A stretch of 64,000 nucleotides of DNA from Zelonia costaricensis. Lineage: Eukaryota > Euglenozoa > Kinetoplastea > Trypanosomatida > Trypanosomatidae. Location: the NCBI GenBank assembly GCA_030849075.1, contig JASAOO010003503.1, positions 1 through 64,000 on the forward strand, in the 5' to 3' direction. How positions within the stretch are numbered: the stretch's first letter is position 1; the number at the start of each line of letters is the position of its first letter. The translations under genes were made by a program, and so were the position numbers. This document shows positions 34,359 to 46,300 of the stretch, one piece after another. The notes below the pieces were generated by a model that was not told the origin of the DNA, searched no databases, and saw only the letters and a list, made by a program, of their open reading frames with translations.

Positions 34359-37300
34359 TCAGTACTCGTCGTCGTCGCAGTCGGAGAGAGTCTTGAGCAC
34401 GCACCGGCTGTCGTCCCAGTCCTTGCGCGACTCCGCGACGAGGGCGAGCGGCAGGCGCAGCGACATGCTCGTCGCCAGCAGGTGCCCGTTGGGCTGCACG
34501 TTGTTGCCGCAGCTCAGCTTCCGCGCCATCCAGCCACACAGCTCCTCGTACGCGATGCAGCCGCGACGGCTCTTGTTGACCATGCGGAACAGCCGCGGCG
34601 TGTGCCGCACGACGTCGCGGCGGTCGTGGTGGTAGACATCGTAGATGTACTTGGAGAAGTTGTCGTACGTCAGGGCGCCGTAGTGGTAGGACAGTGACTC
34701 GAATACCGAGCTGACGAAGGGCACGCTCTCCCGCGCGCACAGCAGGAACGGGAACACCGTCGCCGGAACGCCGAAGACCGCCTCCAGCGAGTTCGACCCC
34801 GCCGTCGTCAGCATCGCCGAAGAGAGCACGTTGCGATTCTCGACCAGGAACTCCTTGAGGTGGTCCAGCTCGCGCAGCAGCATCCGCTCATCGTACACCT
34901 CCCGCTCCATCACGGCGTCGTACACGTGGGGGGCCACGTTGATGTCGCCCCCCATGAGCCCCGCGACCGCCGCGGCCGTCGCACCGTAGAAGACCTCCTC
35001 GTCCTCCTCCTGGTCCTTGCCCTGCAGGTGGATCCACGTGTACTCGGCCATTTCCTCATCCTCGAGCCGGTCCTCCGCCTCCGCTGAACGGCGCGGCTGC
35101 GGGTGTGGCTGGGGTGGGGGCAGGCGCGAGTGCCGCCCCCGCGGCGGCGAACCTGCGGGCGTCGTGACGGCAGTCGTGGACACGCGCGGCGGCTCGGCGG
35201 CGTCGCTGTCCGGCGTCAGCATCACCGGCGCACGACGACCGTCATCACTGTGCCCGGCCGTCGCGGTGAAGCCGTCGCCTGCATGAGGGGCTGCGGCGGA
35301 CGCGCGCGTGGGGTGGTTGCGCGGGGATGGGGTGGAGGCCGACGCCGTGGGCTGCGGCCGCCGCCGGGGGCTGCTCTTGTCGTCAGGGGACGCCGCGGCA
35401 ACGGTGCCTTCCACGTTGCCGCTCACCGCCGCCGTGTCAGCCGGCACGAGCGACGTGGTCGACAGAGGCGGAGGCAGGTGAAGTGAGTTGTTTGCGCGGC
35501 GCGGCACGGTCGCACTGGCGCCGAACGGCGACGTGGACGACCCCGCGTCCGGCGGCTGCATTGTCGCACTCTCGCTGCGGTCCCGGTGATGGCGCCGGCG
35601 TCGGCGCGCGCGGTGCTGCGCCTTCTTCTCCTGCTGCTGCTTCTTCTCCTGCGCCCGCTGCCGGCGGCGACGCTCCTGGCGCCGCCGTGCTGCCATGTAC
35701 AGTAAGCCCTCCAGCTCCTGCACCTCCGCCTCGTCATCCGGCAACCCCAACGCGCGGCGACCCCACAGGGTCTGCGGCACGTACACAAGGCCGAGCTCCG
35801 CCTCCAGGTCCTCGACGAAATCGCGCAGGCTGTGGTTGTGGTAGTAGAGCACCGCGTGCGCGACCACCTCGTCGAGCACCCGCACGGCTGGGTAGTACGG
35901 GTCGCTCCCGGCCGCGATGACGTCCATCAGGTACACCTCGCCGGCGAAGCGGCGCGAGTAGCGGGCGGCCATCCACACCTGCAGCGGTGAGAGACCAAAG
36001 TGCCCGTTGTGCATGTCGAGCCGCGAGGCGAGGCACCACTCATCACCGAAGGTGACGATCCGCTCGCCCGGAAAGAAGTCGGCGAGCCGCGCAGCGTCGA
36101 AGGGGGCGTCGCGGCCCGAGCCCAGCCCGTCCTCGCCTCCTGCCACGGCGGCCGTCGCCGCAGCACCACCACCAGCAGCGCCGCCATCCGCCGTCGCAAA
36201 CGCAGGCTGTGCGTCGGCGAGGCCAAACAGCGAGCCGACCCACGCAACCAAGGCACGCACCCGACGCCACAGCCGCCGCGGCGCACTGGCGGCACTACCA
36301 CCAACGCCGCCGCTGTGTCCGCCACCAGCGCCGAGGCTGCCAAGCCGCATGCCGAGCTGCTGCACGCCGTTGCCGGCGACACCCGTGAAGCCGACCCCGT
36401 GCAGTCCCAGCGAGCCCCCGGCCCCAGAGACGAGGGTGGCCGCCGACGACGACGCACCTGCGGCGCCTGAACCCGGAGTGATGACGTAGGCGTTGCCCAC
36501 CCCGCCGGTGAGGCCTGCGTAGAAGCCGCTTGCACCAGTCGCGGTGCCGGCCGCACCAGCCGTCACCGGCGTCGTGCCCCGTCCTCCCGTTCGCGGGCTG
36601 CCGCCACCCTCAGACGTGCACGGCGTCTCCAGCACGGCCGCGCGGTAGGCGTGGTGCAGGTGTTCGAAGATTGAGTAGAAGCGCATGTTGCGCGCTCGCT
36701 GCGCCTCGACCTGCTCCGTCTCCAGCGCATCGGTGGTGTCCTGCAGCCCGGCGAGGTCGCCGTAGTCGATGTACGAGCACCCCTCGTCCTCCGCCGGTGG
36801 GTAGCCGGCCGCAGCGCCAGGTGCCCCCCCCGCCACACCCCCACCGTTCGCGGCCGCCTGCGCCGCCGGCGGCGGTGGCGTCAGAGGACCGTTGCGGCTC
36901 CCGTTCCGACTGCCCGGCGGCAGCGCACGCCACCCCGCCTCCGACTCCGGCCCAGCCGCCGAAACAACCGCCGCCTCGTCCGCTCCGCCGTCCGTGCGCG
37001 GCCCAGGCACCGCCCCGCCCCCTTGCGCGTCGCGGCTCTGCAGCATCTGCTGCTGCGCCTGCACGAACCAGTGGTGCTGGTCCAGCAACTCGAGGATGTC
37101 CTCGTCACACGGCGCACGGATGGACGCGTTGTACAGCAGCGCCGTCGCGTCGCCGTAGGTGTAGTAGAAGGAGATGCCGCTCCGCATTGGGCCCCCGGCC
37201 ACGCCGAGCAGGTCGGACAGCAGCTTGTTGTACTGCTTCAGCCGGTTCATGTGCGTGTCCTGCGCCAGCGCGGGCAGCAGCGGCGGCGGCGGCGCCTGCG

Positions 37301-40300
37301 CTCCGCCAGCCCCGCCCTCCACCGGGGAGTCCACCATCCGCGGGGGCCGGGTGTGAGCGCCCCAGTCGGCGGCGGCGTGGTGGCGGCCATCCACGCTGCC
37401 GCCGGCCCCCGCACGCCCCGTCATGCTCGCCCCGGAGGAGTAGATCTGCGTGGCGGCAGCGCCACTCGCGCCGAGCACGTAGCTGGCGCCTGCCTTACTG
37501 ACCCCGCCGTAGGCGTACAGCCCACCTCCAGCGCCGCCGTTGGCGTTGCTGCAGCTGCCGCTGCCGCCGCCGCCGCCCATCACGGTGCTTGCCGGGGGTG
37601 ACCCCGACGAGTACGCCGCGCCAGACCCGTTGCACGGGTCGTCGGGGTACTGGTACAGCGGGTAGTGCGTGGTGCCGTACAGGCTGCTGACCGAGTCGGC
37701 CGAGTACGTGTACGGCAACAGGCCAGAGCCGGTGCGCCGCGGCCCGTTGCGCGGGACGTGCAGGTGGACGTTGCTCGTCGCCGGCTGCGCTGCGACTGGC
37801 GGCTGCTGCTGCTGGAGATGCGCTGGTGCTGAGGCAGCGGGTGGTGGCGCATGGGAGAAACCGTTCGCAGGTGCGGCCGAGGCGGCGGCGCTGCTACGCG
37901 TGCCGCTCGGCACCTCCACCCCGTCGACGCTGTCGCGAGCCGCGCCAGGTGCCGCACCGTGGCGGGCGGTGCTGTTCGATGCCGCCGTCGCCGCGCTGGA
38001 CGCCGACCCCGTCGCCACTGCAGCAGCGGCGGCGCCGGCGGAGGAGGAGGTGGCCTTGCGATGCCGCGGCGACGGCGAAGCCCCAGGCGTCGACGTGGAC
38101 GACCCCGGTGAAGCACCCGCCGCCGCAGCGGCCGCAGCCGTCAGCCCCGCCACGGCCGCCACCTGCGCCTGCTGTCGCAGCAGCACGGCCTGCGGCGTGA
38201 CAACGCTGTGCCCGTAGTACGCATCGAAGGTGCCGTACATGCTGTTGTTGGGCACGACAAGCGGCGCCGATGCCAGCGAGGCCCCAGGCAGGCCACCACC
38301 CCCACTGCCGCCACTGCCATCATCGGGCGGCACCGGCGAGCTCTGCGGGCGGCTGCTCTCGCTGCTCGTGTGTCGGTGGCTCGGCAGACGCGGCCCCGCC
38401 GACACCCCCGTGAGCCCGACGTCGTCGAGGTTCATGAGCGAGTTGGAGGGCTTCAGCAGCGTGGCCGACGCCCCCGGCATCCGTGGTGGCGTCGGTCCGC
38501 TGCCGCTGGTGCTGCTCAGGCTGCGCTGATGCAGGGAGCCGCTTGGGCCGTGGAAGTGGTGGAAGCCCGCAGAGGCGGCCGCCGCCGCGCCGGGCGACCC
38601 CGCAGCACCCGCGGGGCTGAAGTCGAGACTGGCGTGGCGGGTGACCGCGTGCGTGGCGGCGGCCGCGTCGGGTGGCGAGCGGAGGCACGAGGCCGGCGAG
38701 TTGTCGCTGCGCTCCGATGCGGGGCCGCGGCCACCACCACCCGCGACGCCCGCCACCGCGTCCTGCGTGTAGCTGCCGGTGCGTGGCAGCGCACCCGGCG
38801 TCGTCGGTGGCGACCACGAAGCGCCGGACGCGGTGTGCGGTGCGTGCGGCGGCGGCGGCGGTGGGGGCGGCATGGAGGGAAAGCCGCGGTCCGACACGCT
38901 CGTGGCGGCCGCAACGGAGCGCGACGGGCCACTGCTGAAGCACAGCGACGCCGCGCCGCTTGCCAGACTCGTCGGCGACGGCGTCGAGCGACTGCCTGCA
39001 CTCGCTGCACCGGCGGCCATGGCGGCGCTGCCGCTGCTGTTGCTGCTCGTGGCCGGCGCATTGCCACCGCAACTGCCCGGCCCGGTGCCCCCTGCGGTGG
39101 GGCTGAAGGTTGGCCACGGGCCGAAGTGACTCTGCAGCGCCCCACCCCCACCGCCACCACTCAGGGACGCCGGCGTGGACGCCGAGTCGGATGGGCCACA
39201 GCCGGCGGCATCGCTGCCGTGGCCCTGCGCCGTCGGACTCCCCGCACCCGCCACTCCGCTGCTCCCGAGCGACGGCGGCGGGGGTGTCACGCTGGTGTTC
39301 GCGTTCGTGGCCGTGTGCACCGCCGTCCAGTTCGTGGAGCGCGTCGCGGCCGTCATCGCACCGGCAACAGCAGCAGCTGCAGCCCCAGTGGCGGCCGCGG
39401 CCGCCGCGGCAGCGGCACCGCCTGCCGCACCCCCCGACAAGACTGGCTTCATGACCCCGCTTGTGTTGTTGCTGCTCCCGGGCCACGCCGCGAACGGCAC
39501 TGGCGACGCGCAGCCGCCCTCCCCACCCTGCGTGACCACACGTGGGGCCGGGAGCGTCAACGCCGGGCCGGGCCCGTCCGCAGACGCCGAGCCGCGGTGG
39601 TCGCGGCCCGCCTCCCCGCCGGTGGCGGGCTGCCCGGCGTGTTGCATGTCCGTGGGGCTCCCGAAGGACGCTGTGTCGGAGCCGCCAGCCATGTTGTTGA
39701 GGTCTACCTCCGTCGACACGGGCCGGCGCAGCAGCGGCAGCGAGGTGCCGGCGCTGGCCATGGCACTGCTGCTGGACGTCTCCACGCCGCTTGTGTTGGG
39801 CGCGTCCGGCCCGTGCCGCCCCGCCCCGGCCGCCGTCAACGCGCCCTCGACGCCATTGCTCGCCTCCGAGCGGGCCACGCTGCCGGGAGCGGCGCACTTC
39901 CCCGTCGCGGCGGGGAAGCCGTGTCGGTGCCGGGCCGTGCCGTAGCCCGCCGGCGCAGCGCTGATAGCCTCCGCGCAGGCGGCACACACCTCCTCCCCCG
40001 CGGCCCGCGCGTGCACGCACCGCACCACGGCGGCCGCGACAGCAGCCGCAAAACCCCCGGCGGGTTGCGGGTGACCGTCATGCGAGGCCCCGCCGCTGCG
40101 GTGGATGCTGCTGACGCTGGCGTGCTTCACAATGGAGGCCACGCGTGAGACAATCGCGACGGGGTTCATGGATCCGGCTAGGCGGTCCTTCAGGCTCTCC
40201 CCATCCGCCGACTCGCGCCGCCACAGGGCCAAGTGGCGCCACTGCTGTCGCTGCTCCTTGCGCTGCTGCCGCTCCAGCGACGCCTGCCGCCGCGCCGCCG

Positions 40301-43300
40301 CTCGGGCACGACGCGCCTGCCGGTGCCGCTCCTGCCGCTCGAGGCGTCGCTGCTCCTGCCTGATGCGTGCGGCGATGACGCGCTGATTCTCGCGCTCGCG
40401 CTGCAGTAGGATGAGCTGCAGGGCCCGCTGCTGCGAGAGCACCTCCTCGGCGAACGTGCGGCTCAGCGGGAAGCCGCGGGCGTGCGCCGTGGCGTAGCGC
40501 GGCACGGCCGGGGGCAGGATGCGGTGAACGCGCATGTCCGGCAGCGGGATGGCGCACACGCGGAACGCCTTCTCCTTCAAGTCTCGCACCAGCGTCTCGC
40601 GCATGCTCTCGCGGCGGATCAGAACCTCCATCGCCCACGCCGGCAGCTGCACCGGCCCCCGCGTGGCGGCCGAGAGCCTCGTCGGAGACGCCGTCGTGGT
40701 GGTGGTGCCGTACCGGCCCTCCACCCGATCCAAGTCGCTCGCGCTGGGCAGTGGCACGTTGTTGAGCGAGAGCATGGCGAGGCCAGCGGGGCGGGGCCGG
40801 GCCGGGCGCGGCGGCCGCCCTGGGAGGCAGGGGCTGCTCATCCCCACCTCGCTGACGCCCACCGACGAGGCCAGCCTACCGCCGCTGTCGGTGGAGCGCA
40901 GCGCGGGGGGGCTGCCGCTCACCGTCAGCGACGGCGTCGACATGGCCGACGGCACGGAGCGGACGCCGGCGGCGGCGGCGGCGATGTTGCCCGACTTGGG
41001 TGCGGCGGTGGTGGCGGGCAGCACCTGCAGCATTTCCCTCGCCTCATCATACCACTTCTGCACGTGGTCCTGCGCGTACTGCACCGCAGCCCCTATCGCG
41101 GTCTGCGAGCGGGTGCCCAGCTTGTAGGCGCGCACCCGGTACCGCAGCAACATCTGCGGCTCCAGCTCGCGCTGGCGCAGGTCGTTCAGCGTCAGCCCTG
41201 CGTCGTCCTCGTCATCAGGTTCGAGCCCATCCGCTTCAACCTCGTCGCTGCTGATGCCGTTGCCGGCCGCCGCGTTCCTGCTACTGCTATTCGGCCGCGG
41301 GATACGAGCGTGGAGGCGGCGGTACGGCGTGCACGGGCTGCTCGTGCCCGCGGCGCTGTCGGCGTCGTCGACGGCGTCGTCCTCCAGCTCCATGTCCGAG
41401 CCGCTGCTGGAGGGCAGCGCCGTGGTCGTGGTCGCGCCGTCACCGACGGCGGTGCGCAGCACGTGAATGTACAGCACCACCTCCGTCTCTGAGATGACGC
41501 GCTTGAAGGCGGAGTCGTTGCCGCCGCAGCCGGAGGCGCCGTACAGGCCCGGGGTGGACGCGGCACCGGCGGAGGCGGCGGCGTTGGCGAGGCCCATCAT
41601 CGACCCGCTCGACGCCACACCACCCAGGAGGGAGCGTCGAGCGAGTGGCGGTCCACCCACGCCCCCACCACCGCCGGCCCCTCCGCCTGCGCCGCTGCCG
41701 CAGCCCGGCAGCCCCGCCGCACCCCCGAAGACGCCACCGCCACCACCGGCGCCAATCAGCGGTGCCGGCAGGAGGGCGCTGAGTGGGGCGACATGCCCAG
41801 CGCCGCCGCCACCGCCGCCGCCCTGCGCCGTCCCCAGCAGCGGGGACATCACCATCTGCGGCGGCATCGCGGGAAAGCTGTAGCTGTCAGAGAGGCGCAC
41901 CACCACGTGGGGGGAGGCGGTGGCCGATGACGGGGCACCGGGCAGCGTCACGGGCGACGACGCCCCAACGCCGGTCCCACAGCCCCAACCACCGCCCCCA
42001 CCGCCGCCGCTGCCGACGGCGCCAGTGGACAGGGTTGTGGGGCCCAGGGCACACGCGCCGCCGCCACTCACCACGACGCCCCCGTCCAGTCCACCGTGCA
42101 GCGCGGTGGGGGCGGCGGTCTGCCGCGACAGGGCCGCCTGCTGGCGGCGGAAGTGCCCTGGCGAGAGCGGGGACAGACAGTAGTTCTCCATCGGGCCGCC
42201 CCCCAGCAGCGGCGACCGCGCGGCGGTGGGGTGCCCGAGGACGTGCGGGGTGGACGCCCCGCCCGGCACGGCACCGGCGGCCGTGCTGTCCACTGGGCTG
42301 GCGACGCCAAACGTCGACGAGAAGGCGCGGACAAGAGAGAGTGGCGACGCCGGCGTCAGGCTCAGGCCCCCAGCACCCGCAGCGAGGCCGCCCCCGAGTC
42401 GATCGCCGGTGGCCGCCCCAGTCGCTGCGGAGCCGACCCCGCCGTCGCCGCCGCCGTCGATGTCGGCACAGCCACCGAAGAGGTCGGCGGCGGCGCGACG
42501 CAAGGCGAGGTCCTTCTCCTGCAGCAGGGCCGCCCGCAGCACGTACGAGTAGAAGAGGTGGGCGGGGTACAGCTCGAAGGAGATGCGCAACTGTGCCGGT
42601 GCCGGCGCGGTCGTGGCCGTCGACGCCGTCGCCTCCGTCGCACCCCCGGGCAACCGTGCCTTGTCTCCTGCCGGCTGCGGGGTCGCGGAGGCGAAGCTGA
42701 GCGAGTTGCGCGGCAGCTTCCGCGCCACACGCGGTATGTCCTCGTCGGCGTCGTCGATGGCCGCCTTGTCGGCAGCCCCGCCATCACCGCTGTCGTCGGT
42801 CGAGCCTCGCGCCTCGGCGGGCACGCCGGCGGCGGGCACGGGACTCGTCGGCAGCGGACCCGTCTTGAGCTCCTCGAGGATGAGAACATCCACGAGCCCC
42901 TCCTCGGACGAGGTGCTGTCGATGTGCAACGCCTTCCAGAGGCTCTCCGCGTCGGTCGAGACGTCGTACCCGAGCGGGGCACGAATCACCGCCACCGTCG
43001 GCACCCGCCCCGGCGTCGGCTCGAGCAGCTCCACAATCTTCCGCAGCGCCTCGTCCGAGGCGTCCGTCACGAGCAGGCCACCCCGCTTCGCTTCCGCCGC
43101 CGCCGCAGCTTCCGCGGCAGCTGCAGCGGCGTCCACGGGCGGCTCGCCAGAGGCCGGTGGCGCGGCGGACTTCTCCGCGTCGGTGCCGTCCGAGCGACTC
43201 TGCAATGCCGCCGCTGCTGCCGCCGCTGCAGCAGCAGTGGCCGCTCGGCGCTCGCGAACACGCCGCCATGGCCACGTCAAGGCCGCCGCAAGACTCGTGC

Positions 43301-46300
43301 GCGTCGTCTCCACTCCCCAGCGCGCCGTCGTACGCGTCGACTCCGTAGCAGCACGCAGCCCGTCCACCACACGCCGCCACGCCAGCAGTGCGTTCCACCG
43401 CACGACCACCCACGCCACGCCCATGTCGCGGCGCAGGTGACGCCGTGTGCGACGCCACCACTTTCGCAGTCGGCCGGCACTACTGCGGTGTCGACTGTGC
43501 GCGTTGTTGCCCGCGTGCCGCAGTGCCGAGTTCGTGGAGCGGAAGGAGTGGTTGCCGTGGCCAGAGTGCACGCCGTGCCCAGAGCCGTGCGGCGCGCCAC
43601 CACTACCACCGCCACCACCACCGCCGCGGGTGATGGAGCGCCGCAGCACGGAGGAGGCGCGGGAGAGCGGGGCGGTGGCAGAGAGGTGGGTCAGCGAGCC
43701 GTCGCCGACGCTCTCCGACGCCGCGGTGGCGCGCTCGCTGCCGGCGTAGCGGGTGCCGCTACCGCTGCCCGTGTAGAAGCCGGACGGCGCGAGCGGGGAG
43801 GTCACGGTCTGCGGCTGCGATGGCACCACCGGCGACACGTTTGCGCTGCGCCGCGCCGTGCTGTCGGTGCGCTGCCGGTGCCGGTGACGGCGATGGTGGT
43901 GGCCGCTGCCGCTGGTGTCGGGCGTTTGCTGGACCACCGCCGCACCGGCCGCGCTTGCCGGCGTCGGGGGCTGCAGCTGCTGCAGCTGTAGCGGCTGCGT
44001 GTACGTGAGGGGCTGGAGCAACCCGTTCGCAAGCCTCGGTGCCGGGGCGGCGGCGCCGCTGCTGCCGCGCTGGCGGGACGGAGATGGAGAGCCGACGCAG
44101 ATGGTCGTGGAGGTGCTGGTCGAGGTGCCGGAGAAGGCGCCCTGGCCGCGGTTGTAGCTGCCGGAGAGGTGCGGCGGCTGCGGCTGCGAGTGCTGTTGCA
44201 CGCTCGACCCGGACGCTGGCGGTGAGTGCTGCCGGCTGTGATGATGCGTGCGCTGAGGCTGGTGGTGATGTGTCGAGGAGGAGGCCATGCTCACGCAGCC
44301 GCAGCCCGCGAAGCAGCTGCCAGTGCGCCCGTGATGTTGATGCGGCTGGTGCTGCGACGCGGCGCCGGTGACGGAGGGGCTCATGTGATGCATTAGACCC
44401 CCGCCAGCGGCCATGAGCGAGCCACCGGCAAAGCTGGCCATGACGCCGCTGCTGCTCATGTTCACCGACCCCGGCCCGACACCGCCCGCGCTGTTGCCCG
44501 TGCCGCTCCCACCGAGGAGCCCCGCCCCAGGCGGCCGGTCGGCGCTGTAGCACGCAGAGCTGCGCAGCTCCGCCAACGCGTCGGAGACGTCCATCTCCGT
44601 GGCGAAGAGCGGCGGGCCGTACATCGCCGCGGAGTAGCGGTATGCGTCCTCGTCCTCCCCGCCACCGCGACCGCCCCCACCCGCCGCGGCCAGCGCCGGC
44701 GACGAGGGCACCGGAGGCGACGTTACGCCGAGGCCGGAGTACGTGAGCAGCTCCGGCGTGGCACACCCGCCCCCCGCCGCCGCCGCCGCCGCCGCCGCGC
44801 CGCTCACCCCCGCGCTGTAGTTGGTGGACGATGCGCCGGCCGTTGCGGTCGACTGACCGGCGTGCCCGTAGCCGCCGCTCAACGCACCGGTCGTGCTGCT
44901 GCTGTTTGCGTGCAGGCTCGGCACGGGCGAGGAGGCGCCGCCCCACAGCTGCTGGACCTGGTACCGCGCCGCGTGCGTGGCCACCGCGCCGGTGACGGAG
45001 GGCGTGTACGAAGAGGACTGGCCGTGGGAGGCGGAGCCGGAGGCGGGGTGCTGAGAGAGGTTGCCGGAGCTGCCGGTCGCGTCGTGCAGCTGCCCGTGCG
45101 GTAGAGGCGCAGCTGGCGGCAGGGGCGGCGGTGGGGGCGCACCGGGACCGCGGTACCCCGCTGGGGGTAGTGGCGTGCTCGGTGGGCAGTGCTGCTGCAG
45201 CTGCGGCGGCTGGTGCTGGCTGAGACTCTGCAGGCCGCTGGTGCTGCAACCGTGAATGGGCACCTTCGTCCACGGCACGCCGTCGGGGCCTGTGGCCGAC
45301 GCCGTCGTCATGGCCAGCAGCGACGACCCGCCGCCCTGCGATGACGTCGACGCACCCGAGGACGCCACGGGCGAGCTTGCCGTGCGGGAGCGGGACTCGT
45401 AGGTTCCACTGAAGCTCGTCTCTGTCGTACTCGTCACGCTACTCGAGCTGGGCGTGCGGGAGAAGGGGAACTCGGCGCTGGACGTGGTGCCGCTGCCGTT
45501 CGTGATGAAGGTGCCGGAGTCGCTCTCGGCGCGGCTGATCAAGGTTGCCAGCGACGCCGCAGAGCCGAGCGATGGCGCCGAGGACGAGAGCGTGTCCTTG
45601 GCGCCGCGGCTGGTCAGGGCAAGCGGGCCTTGCAGGGCGTGGACGCTGGTCGGGTTGTGCGGCGGCCCCCCGCCGCTGCTGTCTGCGCCGGCGGGCCCGC
45701 TCTCCTCATCGCCGTCCGTGTAGACGGCGCGGAACGAAGTCAACGAGGTGCCGGAGGAGCGCCCCAGGTCCATGGGCGAAAGAACATCATCGCTGCCAGC
45801 CTGGGGGGCCACACGCCGCCCCTGCTGCCGTGACGACCTGGTGACCGCGACGACCGCCGCCGCCTCGGCTTCGTCGTCACCGTCTTGATGCGGAGATGGG
45901 GGGCCCACCGTTAGGGACGCTGCTGCGTTCACATCCGCATCCGCTGCCGTCAGGCCTGCGCGGCGTGACGGCACAGGGCGGAGGCTCTTGGTGCGGTAGA
46001 GCTGCGCCCGCATGCGACGCCGCAGTCGCCGCCGCTCGCGCTGCTGCCGTCGGATGCGCCGCGTCGCCTCGGCCCGGGCCGCCATGGCGAACGGCGTGGG
46101 GTCGCCGAAGCGGAACGGCCCATCGTGCAAGTCGCGCAGAAGCGAAATTGTGTTGTTGGCCAGCGGGCACGTCGCGCGTGGCGGCGGCGGTGGCCGGGTC
46201 AGTCGACGGCGGAGCAGGAGACCGGCGTAGACGAGCAGGCCGGCACCGCAGCCGACTATGAGGCACGCCTTGAGTCGAGCCCCGTGCGAACTTGATGCGA

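Noticed and set aside
38208..40148. Plus-strand open frame of 646 codons inside the giant gene
   Set aside because: Arg/Ala/Gly-rich shadow of the minus-strand low-complexity sequence.
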